From: Rhynchopus euleeides | Lineage: Eukaryota > Euglenozoa > Diplonemea > Diplonemida > Diplonemidae | Direction of reading: 5' to 3' | DNA length: 64,000 bases | Assembly (NCBI GenBank): GCA_963210315.1 | Contig: OY723248.1 | Coordinates: 2,124,727-2,188,726, forward strand | In this document: piece by piece, positions 1 through 9,896 of the stretch | Numbering within the stretch: position 1 is the first letter of the stretch | Layout: every line of letters begins with the position of its first letter | Made by a program: the position numbers and the translations under genes | Notes under the pieces: generated by a model | Databases searched by the model: none | Seen by the model: only the letters and a program-made list of their open reading frames with translations | Told to the model about the DNA's origin: nothing

Positions 1-1019
1 CTCACTCTCACTCTCACTCTATTCTCTTTTCTCTTTCTCTCTCTTCCACCAACCCTTGCTGCACCGCCTCACGGTTGTGAGAGGAGAATGATGGGAAGAA
101 GAGGGTGTGTGTGTGTGTGTCGGGGGGTTTTGAATCCGCCGGTTCAGATGCCCCCCCCCCGCATTCCCCCCACACCCCCCATTGCTCGCTGCCATGCGAC
201 GTCGTGTTGAGCTGCATGCTGTGTGACAAACCATCACACGCCCTGCCAAAAAAAAATAACTATTTATTACCGTGAAAACAAAGTACGGTAAAATCGACGA
301 GGTGGGGTGAGACGGCCACGAGGGGCCGAAGGCCCCGAGTGACCGTCGAACCCCAACCGAGTCGATTTTACCGTACTTTTCAAGGTGATGACATGTTTTT
401 CTTGCACAATACGCAACTTTTGAACGCCAAAACCGCCTGGTCGTTTTTTCTCTTCACGCCGTGAGAAAAAACCGTAAAATCGCTTTATTACCGTGAAAAC
501 GAAAAACTGTGCCCCATTTTTGAGGTTGCTCATGTGAGTATGTCTGAGAACACCATATACAGAGGTTCCAGGCTGTACCACCTCCTGACTGAGATCGACT
601 CCACAGGGGATGTCGTCCAGAGCGCCAAGTCTGGGGTATTCCGCCCTCAAGAACGGCGAGTCACACCTCATCTCGTTCTGATTTGCCCTCGACAGCTTCG
701 TCTTCCTGGGGATCCCTGGTTCTGCTGGTTGACCTGTGGTTCACCGTGAAGAACCATTACCTGCTGTGCGACACGGTATGCAGCATACACTTCTAAAAGG
801 TCTATCTGCTTGCGGTGATCGTACTTCTCACGCCGCGGGGTGCTGCGCTTCTGGCTCTGGGCAGAGGTCGGGGGAGCTGGATAGCGTGGCCGATGAACCC
901 ACCGCACCAACCCACCCCGCAGCCGACCTGGTGACCTGCAGACCCGCTCAGGCCTGATTTGTGCATTCACAAAATTAGCCGCAGATCCCTTCCAGAAAAT
1001 CACTGTACGGACTTTTTTT

Positions 1020-1130
1020 TCACGCCAAAAAAAGCGTGAAAAAAAAGAAAAAAAGCGTGAGAAAAAAGAAAAAAGCGTGAGAAAAAAGAAAAAGGCGTGA
1101 GAAAAAAGTAAAAGGCGTGAGAAAAAAGTG
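1020..1130. repeat. Short tandem repeat, ~20-bp unit
   Basis: Consecutive units of the form GCGTGAGAAAAAAGAAAAA, five or so, with small length differences in the A-runs. They lie just upstream of the dispersed repeat at 1186. Confidence 0.8.
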
Positions 1131-1185
1131 ATTACCGTAACCGGGCGTGCGTGAAAAAAAGTTGCGTGGCGTCCAAGAAAGCATC

Positions 1186-1346
1186 TTCTTTCAGAATCAA
1201 GTGTACCCTGTGCTGTGAATACTTCCTGAGGTTGAGGACGGACCCCGTCTATACTTTGAAAGTACACTGCCCTCGAACCTGCTTGCAGGGTAAGGGGCGT
1301 CAATGGGACAGATCAAGCTTGCTTGTGATTGTCGACACCAAAAAAG
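1186..1346 (+). repeat. Dispersed repeat, copy 1 (second copy at 30746-30908)
   Basis: About 160 bp running from TTCTTTCAGAATCAA to GTCGACACCAAAAAA, near-identical to 30746-30908. The flanks differ on both sides, so a small mobile or duplicated segment is involved. No terminal structure was recognised and no protein family matched. Confidence 0.8.
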
Positions 1347-1583
1347 CAGCTGCGAGGCTTTGCGGCCCACCTTGTTGGGCAGAAGCCTTTGTTTGGGTAA
1401 CATTGCATCGGCAGCAGCAACAGAGAAACGAGAGAGAGATGATGGTTGCAGTATGGGGGTTTTTATTGTGGAGCAGGCCTGTGCCTAAATATGGCCAAAA
1501 ATCGTCAAAAATGAGAGTGTACACCCAACTTTTTTCCCACTTTTTTTCCTTCGGCGCTGGTCCCTTTTTTTAGCCCAGAACAC

Positions 1584-2422
1584 CAGGGTGTTCGCTATCT
1601 CCCACCTTCCTCAGAGACTGTGGGAGAAAGGGGTAAAATTGCCGCCTCAAATTTTTTTCGCGCGCGCTTCGCGCGCGCGAAATCATGCAACATCGGCCCC
1701 TCAGACAAATTGCCTGAAGGGTCCAGACCAGGGTACTATATATGTTTGGCGCAAGGGGCCCATTTCGCGGTTCGCGGCTGCAAATGGAGGTTTTGCGGCA
1801 ATCAGTGAGTACTTCGGGAGTTGGTGACGAACCCAAAACAGGATCACGGACCGTCGCCGATACCCGTTCTCGAGAAGGAAGGGCACGGTCACATGCGCTC
1901 GTTAGTTCCTGTTGGACAGACTTCACAGGGCACAGGGGGGGTCTGGGGGGCGGAGCCCCCCAGCCGCCGAAGGCCACGGTAGTGAACATTTGTCAGCCTC
2001 GTCCCCGAGTCCGCTTCATAGTCGAACACCACATACAGACAACGTGCACCTTGAGACAGCATGCTCAAGAGGTACAGCGGCCTGGTGCCTGTGGCAGGCC
2101 ACTATGCTCTTGGCTTCGGCCTCCTCTGGCTTTGACCATGCTGATGCCGGCAATAGCTCCGACGGTCCCCAGCAGGTTCAGATCTCGCTTCTTTGGGTTA
2201 TTTCCGCTCCGTGCGAAGCGTGGTGGTATCAATTTGTACGAGAGGGTGCTGCCCTTCTCCTTCAGAACCCCTTCCCACCTGAGGCAAAAACTTCCGAGAA
2301 ACTTTTTTTATTTAATTTCTCCCCCTTGGGAGAAATGCCGGGGAGAGAGGTGGGAGAAGGGTTTTCCCAGAATCATTTTTTTAACGAAATAGGCCCCTAT
2401 TTCTCCCCGAGCGAACGCCCTG
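1584..2422. mobile_element. hAT-like non-autonomous element S1
   Basis: Element of 839 bp with inverted ends CAGGGTGTTCGCT and AGCGAACGCCCTG. It is flanked by an exact 8-bp direct repeat, CAGAACAC (1576-1583 and 2423-2430). A CAGGG-type terminus with an 8-bp target duplication is the signature of the hAT superfamily. Inside lie a CGCGCGC-type hairpin (about 1660-1682) and one copy of the GC-rich hairpin module (about 1931-1990). No transposase was seen, so it depends on a source elsewhere. The frames running through it look non-coding. Confidence 0.85.
1931..1990 (+). repeat. GC-rich hairpin module, copy 1 of 13
   Basis: A GGGGGC/GCCCCC stem around GGA follows GGGGGTCT and is followed by CCGCCGAAGGCCACGGTAG and GTGAACAT. 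The same module occurs at about 2623, 2782, 13978, 14154 and 60209 on this strand, and at about 20885, 21057, 22451, 30031, 39184, 39658 and 39818 on the other. This copy lies inside S1. Confidence 0.9.
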
Positions 2423-3145
2423 CAGAACACGGTATTTCAGCGCGAAAACACGTTCTTTTGCTGCATTTGCACACAACCAATTCACAGCTGGGCTGGGGGT
2501 CTCCTTTTTTTGCGTTTTGTTTTACAGGATCTCGCCTGATATGGGAGCCTCCCGCGAGGGTGCTGGAACCGATATGCCACAGCCCCGTACGCGCAAGGAA
2601 TTGGCTCCAAGACCAGGCACAAGCCACGGGGGGGTCTGGGGGGCGGAGCCCCCCAGCCGCCGGAGGCCACGGTAGCGAACGTCCGTTGGCCTGGCTCCAT
2701 AGTCGCATACGCTCAAGTACAACACAACTGACAGATAGCACATGTCGCATGGGGGGACGATTAATTGTCGCGCAAAGGCACGCCACAGGGGGGTCTGGGG
2801 GGCGGAGCCCCCCAGCCGCCGGAGGCCACGGTAGTGAACATCTGTTGGTTTGAGCTCGAGAGCAAGCCTCTGGTCGATGCCATCCCGTGGGAGGTCGCCC
2901 GTGGCCTCGTCTTCGTCGTCACTTCCGAGTTCTTGCACAGCCTCCGATTATTCACGGAGGCTGTACAATAACTTGGAAGTGCCCAAACAGCCACCCGCGG
3001 CCACGGGCACCGTGGTCGCGAGCAGCTGCAGGACGGCACTCAGCACAGCACCCGCGTCAGCGGGGGTGCGGAGCGTGCCCAAAAAAGGCCAGGCATATCC
3101 CCCCCCCCCAAAAAGAATCCTAAAAGCCCCCAAAAAAAACCCCTA
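2423..3145. other. Relic of a D-family hAT-like element plus unassigned sequence
   Basis: From about 2523 to 2860 the sequence resembles the interior of element D' (13788-14844). It shares CTCCCGCGAGGGT, GATATGC and GCGCAAGGA, followed by two hairpin modules about 160 bp apart (about 2623-2683 and 2782-2842). I found no intact ends, so this is a decayed copy. The rest, to 3145, is GC-rich with poly-C and no convincing gene. Confidence 0.6.
2623..2842 (+). repeat. GC-rich hairpin module, copies 2 and 3 (dimer)
   Basis: Two modules at about 2623-2683 and 2782-2842 in the same orientation, with a diverged spacer. The same dimer spacing (160-176 bp) recurs at 13978/14154, 20885/21057 and 39658/39818. 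Confidence 0.85.
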
Positions 3146-3510
3146 CCTGGGACCCCCCGTGTATAAGTCCCCCCCCCCTTACCCCCGTGTTTAAGTCCCC
3201 CCCTGGGGGTCTGGCAGGGGGGGGACTTAAACACAGGGGGACCTAAACACGGGGGTGGGCTGGTCTGGAGGGTCATCAGGTGGCCCCTAGGCCCTCCAGG
3301 TGCTGTCAGAGTCGAAAAGTGGGGTGCCAAAAGTCCCTCCGGACCGGAATTACCCCCCTACGACAGCAGAGGAAGAGGTCTTCTTGGTCTCCACTGTGCC
3401 ACCCCCGTGTTTAAGCCCCCCCTGTGTTTAGGTCCGCCCCCCCCGTGTTTAAGTCCCCCCCGGCCGAAAATCGCCTCCAGGGGGGGGACTTAAACACGGG
3501 GGGTCCCAGG
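3146..3510. mobile_element. Foldback TA-flanked element Q
   Basis: Element of 365 bp with near-perfect inverted ends: CCTGGGACCCCCCGTGT begins the left, and the reverse complement of the right end is the same for about 30 bp apart from one base. It is flanked by TA on both sides (3144-3145, 3511-3512). The interior is largely further copies of the CCCCGTGTTTAAGTCCCCC motif in both orientations, so the whole element can fold back. No coding sequence; Tc1/mariner-type TA target is inferred. Confidence 0.75.
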
Positions 3511-3653
3511 TACCAAAAATATGGGAAGAAAAAAGTGGGAACTTTTTTTCCCTGAGGCCGACCCTTACATCTACATCCGACTTAGGCACATGCCTGTTGT
3601 GGAGGGCAAGAAAAAAATATGGCGAATTAAAGTGTGCGGGGGGGGGGGGGGTA

Positions 3654-4800
3654 GGGGGGGTCAAATGCCACCCTTTTACGTGGACAAACACGATTTTTCA
3701 AAAAACCGGCGCAGAGGCCCCAAAGCCCCCGTAAACCCTCCAAACCCCCCCAGATCGGTCCGGAAACCCATCGAACCCCACTTTTCCACCATTCCGGGCA
3801 CCTCAGGTGCCCGAATTGGGGTACCTAAATTTTGTGCCACCGTTTGGTACCGTACAGTGCCACTGTGTGGGAGGTTGGAAAAGAAAATGCCCCAACACAC
3901 CACATCTGAGGGTTGCAATGCATGTTGCTTGCCAACCACGTCATCCGGTGGGTGTCAGGCGCTATGTAGGTGGCATTAGCCAGGTCTTCGATGTGTTCTG
4001 GCTTGTATATATACCTCCCTGCCACCATGCACCGGGAGGCTGCCTGTAGGTACGGAACAGTCCAGATGGTCGTGTGATTCCTGTGCAGCAGTGCTCCACA
4101 ACCGGTATGTGTTGACAACGACTGTTGCAACACGAGCTGTACATTCCGGGAACACATGAAGTGCGCTGTCGTGGTACCCATTGTGCCAGAATTGGTAGTT
4201 GCTGCGGTCTACTTTGCCTGGCCCAAGAGCACTGGTACTGAACGGTGCAATATGCGTGGCGAGGTGAATACAACGGAAGCGCGCAAAGTCAATACAGCTC
4301 TCGGATGGCGGGTGGTGGTGCCACTAGTGTGTGACGTTCACTCGAGGATACAACGCATCACAATGAATCAGCAACCGTGGACCGAGTACAATACGCTCTC
4401 TGTGGCTGGTGTGGGGGACAAAGGCAGTGCCTGTGCCGCAGGCAGGGAGGTACATATACAAGCCAGAACACATCGAAGACCTGGCTCATGCCACCTACAT
4501 AGCGCCTGACACCCACCGGATGACGTGGTTGGCAAGCAACATGCATTGCAACCCTCAGATGTGGTGTGTTGGGGCATTTTCTTTTCCAACCTCCCACACA
4601 GTGGCACTGTACGGTACCAAACGGTGGCACAAAATTTAGGTACCCCAATTCGGGCACCTGAGGTGCCCGGAATGGTGGAAAAGTGGGGTTCGATGGGTTT
4701 CCGGACCGATCTGGGGGGGTTTGGAGGGTTTACGGGGGCTTTGGGGCCTCTGCGCCGGTTTTTTGAAAAATCGTGTTTGTCACCCCCATTTGACCCCCCC
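3654..4800. mobile_element. TA-flanked element H with ~365-bp inverted arms
   Basis: Ends GGGGGGGTCAAATG and CATTTGACCCCCCC with TA on each side (3652-3653, 4801-4802). The arms 3654-4022 and about 4440-4800 are close to perfect inverted copies, so only about 415 bp of centre (4023-4439) is unique. It sits in a run of G on both sides. Open frames in the arms are mirror images of each other and I treat them as non-coding. It belongs with I, L and F, which share a TA-GGG terminus. Confidence 0.8.
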
Positions 4801-4816
4801 TAGGGGGGGGGGGGTA

Positions 4817-6342
4817 GGGGTGGTCTAAAGCTGTTTAAAAACGTATTTTTGAGGTACCCCCAGAACACCCCAAAAGTGCATAAAAACCCCACAAACCGAC
4901 CCAAAACCCTCCGGAAACGTGTTTTTGGGGTGTTTCGCATGTGTTGGGCTTGATTTTTTGGCACTATACCAAAAGGTGAAAAGGTGGCCACCTTCCCGTA
5001 CCTGGGCCTGGCCACCTTTGGGGCCTTGAACACACACAGATGCCGTGCACAACGCCGGATGGGCAGGTGGTCCAGCAGGAAGTACAGTTCTTCGTGGTGC
5101 TTTTTCTGGGGCTGAAGACGGTCATTTGCAAGGTGGGAGGCAGTTGCCTGCTCCAAAATCGCTCACAGTACAGCGGCTGCATCCCAACCCCAGAAGGGCG
5201 TTTCTGCTGGCCCTGGGCAAGGCCGTGCCTGGTCTATCAGGGAGTGGCAGGTGGTGGACAGCGCAGGTTTGTCTGGTGCCTGAATTGTGAACACAGGCGG
5301 TATCCTCACCGTGCCAGATGGAGGAAAGAGGGCTTGCCTCGGCAAGCATTACAACTGCTGACCACGAATCGTCAGCAATTACTGCAGTACACCAAGCTGG
5401 CCTGTCTGTAGCAGATAGACGTGCTCCACAAAAGTAGAAGCACACGACAGAAGCTGCTGCTTCAATACTCGGTGAGGAGATACTGATGCGATTGCATCAC
5501 TGCACAAGGCCCTATCATCCGCCACAGTGTCCACCACTTTCACCGGTATCTAAGTACAAGCTAAGCTCTGTGCGCAGTCTCGGGGGGTCCTCAGCCCGGG
5601 TGCGAACGTCAGGTGAGGCACAAGTCAGGCAGGTATGCCTGGATTCTGCAGTCAGCGTCGAACGTACGAGGAATGGCTAGATGATTTCCTAGCTGTTGAA
5701 GACGGAGACTTGCACAGCCCCGAGAGCACAGCCCTCGATGTGCTGCTCGATCCCAGAAGTACACCGCGTGCCGCTCCCGTCAGCTATTCTTTCTTTTCAG
5801 CAGCAATGCAGCACATGAACCGTGGTCACCATATTAAACCTGCGCATGGCAGGGCAGTGTCTCACCGGATCATCGGGAGGGGTGTACAACGACCTGCAGG
5901 GCTGGCTCAAGTCGGTGAGAAACTTCCGTGCACCTCCTTCCCTGTATACCACCAAATGGCACGGCACCACTGGGGCCACGAAACCACCCACCATTTGGCG
6001 CCAATCCAATCATGAGGGGCTGCTCAAACAGGAGCTTACTGAGTGCCTCGGGTCAGCCATTATGTGTCCCCGTACCCTCCTGGCGCTCAGAAGTCGTGTT
6101 TCAGTGATGTTTCCGTGCCCAGGGGATAATGTGTCTCTCTCCTGGCCACCCCCAGGTACGGGAAGGTGGCCACCCCAAAAATATGGTCAAAAAAGCCCAC
6201 CAAACACCTCCAAACACCCCTACACATCATTTTTTTGGGGTTCCGGACCGGTTCTGGGTGGGTTTCACGGTTTTTGGGGGCCTCTGGGGTGTTGTGCAAA
6301 AAAATGCAAAATTTACGCTTTTTGGGGGCTTTAGACCACCCC
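4817..6342. mobile_element. TA-flanked element I (TA-GGG family)
   Basis: Ends GGGGTGGTCTAAAGC and GCTTTAGACCACCCC, flanked by TA at 4815-4816 and 6343-6344. The left side is a poly-G tract shared with the right flank of H. Degenerate inverted similarity continues inwards (about 150 bp), including CAGGTACGGGAAGGTGGCC-type sequence near both inner edges. The 5040-6130 interior has several modest open frames, none recognised. Element J follows after GGCATA. Confidence 0.75.
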
Positions 6343-6385
6343 TAGGCATACAGTGCAAACGATAATTATTATCGCATACCGTATA

Positions 6386-6700
6386 CGTAAATATTTTGGA
6401 ACGTAAATATTATGGAACGTAAATATTTTGGAACGCTGGTGGGTTGGCGTTCCAGATTTTTTTCGTTCCATAATATTTACAGGGCTTTCTGCGACTCGGG
6501 GACTTGGACCAGGTGATCGGACGGCATGCAGAGTCCCTGACGGGACCTACTCGTGCACTTTTCGCGCGATTCCTGACGCAAGCCGTCCTCACCACCGAGT
6601 CCCCAACTGGCCCTGTAAATATTTTGGAACGTAAATATTATGGAACGGACCGGCCAAAAATGGGCCCGTTCCATAATATTTACGTTCCATAATATTTACG
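6386..6700. mobile_element. Small TA-flanked MITE N, nested in J
   Basis: 315 bp with ends CGTAAATATTTTGGAACG and CGTTCCATAATATTTACG, TA on both sides (6384-6385, 6701-6702). Both ends contain two tandem copies of the CGTAAATATT-TGGAA motif. No coding potential. Its right TA is also the left TA of element M. Confidence 0.8.
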
Positions 6701-6702
6701 TA

Positions 6703-7355
6703 CAGTGCCGCAGAAAAGTTTCGAACGAACAAAAGTTTTAAAATTCTCCGTTCGAAAGTTTTTTCGTCTCAAAACTTCTGTTTTGTTTTAAAAGTTATTT
6801 TCCTGCATCATGGGAGTTTCCTAGAGGTGTGTGGGATGATGTGCCACATGTGCAACACTCCAGCGCTGTGAACAGGCAGTCTTTGGGTCAGGCGGGTGTC
6901 AGCATCCTTCAACCTCACTCAGGTTACTCCTATCTGTCCCCTATCGCCAGGTTTGCTGCGAGTTGCCCAAAGCGGATGAGTTTGCGGATCGCAGGCCAGA
7001 GAGGCCAGAAGAGGAATGTCCAACCTCAACAGGGTCGGTATCCCCAGTCGAGTGGTTTCCGCAACCGAGCGGTCCATCCCTCCAAACCACTCGACATGGG
7101 GGCCTTTTCGGGTCCACTGGATGCTGACATCGCAAATAGAATGACCTCGACCTGTCCAGTCCTGTCAAGAAGTATTTTTAGTATCTCTCTTGTCAAAAAA
7201 TCTTTGTCCGAAAACACTTCGGAGAAAGATCCTTGACTTTGAAACAAAGTATTGAACAAAAGAATGTTTTAAAATTTTTCGCGAACCGCGATTTTCGTCT
7301 TAAAACTTAAAATTATCTTAAAAGTTATCGTGTTCGAAACTTTTCTGTGGCACTG
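6703..7355. mobile_element. Tc1/mariner-like MITE M, nested in J
   Basis: 653 bp with ends CAGTGCCGCAGAAAAGTTTC and the inverted GAAACTTTTCTGTGGCACTG, flanked by TA (6701-6702, 7356-7357). Inverted similarity extends through GTTTCGAAC and the TTTTAAAA-rich subterminal region. The interior 6820-7190 has no recognised protein. This is the cleanest Tc1/mariner-type terminus in the window. Confidence 0.85.
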
Positions 7356-7484
7356 TATACGGTATATACCAGATACGATAATTTTCGAAAAATTGTCGCA
7401 TACGATAATTCATTATCGCATACGATAATCCATTATCGTATGATGCGATAATGGATTATCGTATACGACCAGATACGATAATTA

Positions 7485-8082
7485 TTATCGTATGCGATAA
7501 CATACGATAATCCCATTATCGTATGCGATACCCACCTGATTTTGCCCGAAACCAATCACCGAAATCTCCAGTTTACCACCGCCAAACGCCACCAAACCCC
7601 GCCAAGGGCCACAATCAGCCACAAAATAGAGATCACTACCATTCTCCCAGCCCCAGGAAGGGTAAGATGAGCCTGTGGGGTCCGGTGCTGCAGGCAGGGT
7701 ACGCATACTGGTCTGTGTCCGGGCTGCTGTGGTCATCGACAAGGCTGTGTGGTCTGTCCGAAGGAGGTGGATGGTGGTCTCCCTCAGGTGGATCGCGTCT
7801 CTCCGATCCTGCATGGGCTCAGGTGTCTCCAGATGATCATCACCCCTTGCCTTGCTGTCGGTGAGGATGGCGCCCGAGTTCCGCCTTGTAGGCAGCGGAG
7901 TCGTGCAGGTCAGGCAGGCTCCTTGAGGCCTCCGAGGTGATGTGCGCGCGCCACCCCGTGGTTCCTTGTAGAGTTGCAGACAGGTCCGTGCGCACGGTGG
8001 GAGCGTTCGTATCGCCCGTTCCGTACCAGGTCCTGAAGAATACCTTTGGTTGAGTATTGCCTCTCTCGGGTTCAAACCCCAT
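7485..8082 (-). pseudogene. Degraded LINE RNase H fragment inside element J
   Basis: Minus-strand frames here contain AILTDS and, further on, LRETTIHLLRTDH. They correspond to AILTDSQSALNALL and RLGETTIRRLRADHHRLVY in the well-preserved RNase H region at 37977-39080. The stretch between these two blocks is shortened relative to that copy and the reading frame is not continuous. I infer a decayed copy of the same non-LTR retrotransposon end. It is oriented antisense to this strand, inside a TIR element. Confidence 0.5.
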
Positions 8083-8916
8083 TCAAGGTCCTTCGCTATG
8101 TCATCACTGGTCGTCAGTCAGAGGGGAAGAACGGTGTTCCTCACTTTTTCACTGCTCACGGGAGCGAAGGCCAAGTCCAACATAAGTGGTAGCCTTGAAG
8201 AGAAATCTCCTGATCTCTCCAAACATTGCACCGAAGACCACACCTGCCTATCAGGTTCTTCCCCACCAGTCGAACAGTCTTTCTTGTTCATGTTCTGGGC
8301 AGGGTGCTCTGTCTCGGTCACCCCGACACCTGCTTCAACTAGGCTAGCCCAACGTCTTCCCTCAGTGTTCTCACAGGGTGTCCTCAGTATCTGGGTCCCG
8401 ACGGCAAGGCAGCGTACCAGTCGGCTTTGCGAACCCGCAACAGGCTGTACTGGTGGTTGCATACCGCCGCAAGTATGACCCAGTTGCTGCGTAGTCATGT
8501 TTTCCATGAAGTGGGGTGGCGACAGGGTGTAAGTCACGAGGGGAAGGGCATGTGGAACGGCCACTGCCCAATCCCCAGAGTCCTCTCCGCCCCACTGTGC
8601 CTGAAACTTCTTCAGACAGACATAGTGATGTGCATGTCATGGCACTATGTGTGTTGTGTCTCTGCCACCCATTTGTGAGGGACATTCTACACTTCTGAGT
8701 GAAGCCCCCCGTCACCAATAATTCAAAGAAGCAAAAATGGCAGCTTCCGGCTCCACTTTTACCACTTTTTCAATGTGTTCTGGGCTGATTTCTGGTTTTC
8801 CGAAAATCTCAAAAAATTATCGCACCATTATCGTATATTATCGTATACGATAATATACGATAATGGGAATACGATAATAATTATCGTATGCGATAATAAT
8901 TATCGTTTGCACTGTA

Positions 8917-9189
8917 TGCCTAGGGGGGGGGGGGAGAGAAGGGAGGGGGGGTTCGCAGATTGCCCCCCTTTTCGTAGAATTTCGCGGCTCTGCGGGGCCT
9001 TGGGGTGGGAGGGGATGTGGGAAGGTGTGGGATGCTAAAGAAACGCACTGTGCCAGCGCACGTCTGAACCGCCAAAACAGGGGCCATGCGTCGGGCGGTG
9101 GTGGCGGTCAGGGCTGCGGCGATGTGCCCTGCCCACTTCAGCCTTGGCGAGACACACCACCTCATGTAGGGTGGAGTGCTCGTAGAGTA
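8917..9189. other. Short spacer between elements J and O
   Basis: Begins TGCCTAGG followed by a G-run, then GC-rich unique sequence. No gene recognised. Confidence 0.6.
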
Positions 9190-9529
9190 CACGGTGGGAT
9201 CTTGTAAATTTTACATGTAAAAATACCGATTTTTACATGTATTATACATGTATAATACTTGCATGTCAACTATTATACATGTATAATACATGTATATGCC
9301 TGAAATATACATGTAAAATACATGTATATCAAGCAAAAATACATGTATAATAGTTGACATGTCAACTATTATACATGTATTTTTACTTGATATACATGTA
9401 TTTTACATGTATATTTCAGGCATATACATGTATTATACATGTATAATAGTTGACATGCAAGTATTATACATGTATAATACATGTAAAAATCAGTATTTTT
9501 ACATGTAAAATTTACAAGATCCCACCGTG
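9190..9529. mobile_element. 340-bp near-perfect palindrome O, foldback MITE
   Basis: The ends CACGGTGGGATC and GATCCCACCGTG are flanked by TA (9188-9189, 9530-9531), and inverted identity runs almost unbroken to the centre at GTTGACATGTCAAC (about 9360). Each arm (about 170 bp) is built mostly of short palindromic blocks (TACATGTA, TATACATGTATA). The outer CACGGTGG matches the termini of element E. There is no coding potential. Confidence 0.85.
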
Positions 9530-9531
9530 TA

Positions 9532-9896
9532 AGGGTCTCACCACCCCCCCCCCCCCTCCCAACGTGCCAGCCTTGGAAGTTCCATGCCCCCCCCCCCCCG
9601 CCCACAACCTGCTCCAAGGTTCAGATGATGTAAATGCGTTGCTGTGGTGGAGTTCCTTTTCGCTGTGAAAAGCATGACTCGAGGACGAGCGCCCCCCCCT
9701 CCCCGCACCCCCCTGGAGCCATCGGGGCTGCTGGCTTGTTTTGTTGTGCTCTGATCCTCTGGTGGGCTATGTGAGCTACGGTGTGCTACAGTGCTATGGT
9801 GCTCCCCTGCCAAGGAGGTGCTGCCCTCTCTGCCTTCGCACGATGCATGCCACCCACCCCTCACCACAGGCAGAGCGCCATCTGTGCGGTGCCGGC
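9532..9896. other. 5' flank of the RNA-binding-protein gene
   Basis: Contains two poly-C runs and then GC-rich sequence. CACCACAG at 9863-9870 could be the acceptor of a 5' UTR intron. ATGs at 9741 and 9843 are in frame with the gene but have poorer context than 9897. Confidence 0.5.

Larger units (their letters stand above)
1..1583. other. Intergenic region with repeats, no supported gene
   Basis: The stretch opens with CT-rich microsatellite. A 17-bp inverted repeat (AGTACGGTAAAATCGAC at 282-298, its complement at 361-377) encloses a GC-rich loop. TTTATTACCGTGAAAAC occurs at about 264 and again at about 484. From 1020 to 1130 there is a tandem array of about five roughly 20-bp units based on GCGTGAGAAAAAAGAAAAA. 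The segment 1186-1346 is nearly identical to 30746-30908. Open frames here are low-complexity or overlap these repeats, so I call no gene. Confidence 0.6.
6351..8914. mobile_element. Tc1/mariner-type element J containing elements N and M
   Basis: Left end CAGTGCAAACGATAATTATT and right end its reverse complement (about 29 bp identical), with TA at 6349-6350 and 8915-8916. Element ends of the form TACAGTG and CACTGTA are typical of Tc1/mariner. Two smaller TA-flanked elements (6386-6700 and 6703-7355) lie inside the left part. The interior 7485-8082 on the minus strand resembles, in degraded form, the LINE RNase H region found intact in element P2. ATACGATAAT-type short repeats fill the subterminal parts. 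No transposase seen. Confidence 0.75.

Noticed and set aside
2623-2683. Helitron-type 3' hairpin
   Set aside because: The GC-rich stem is not followed by CTRR and lies well inside elements whose ends are hAT-like.
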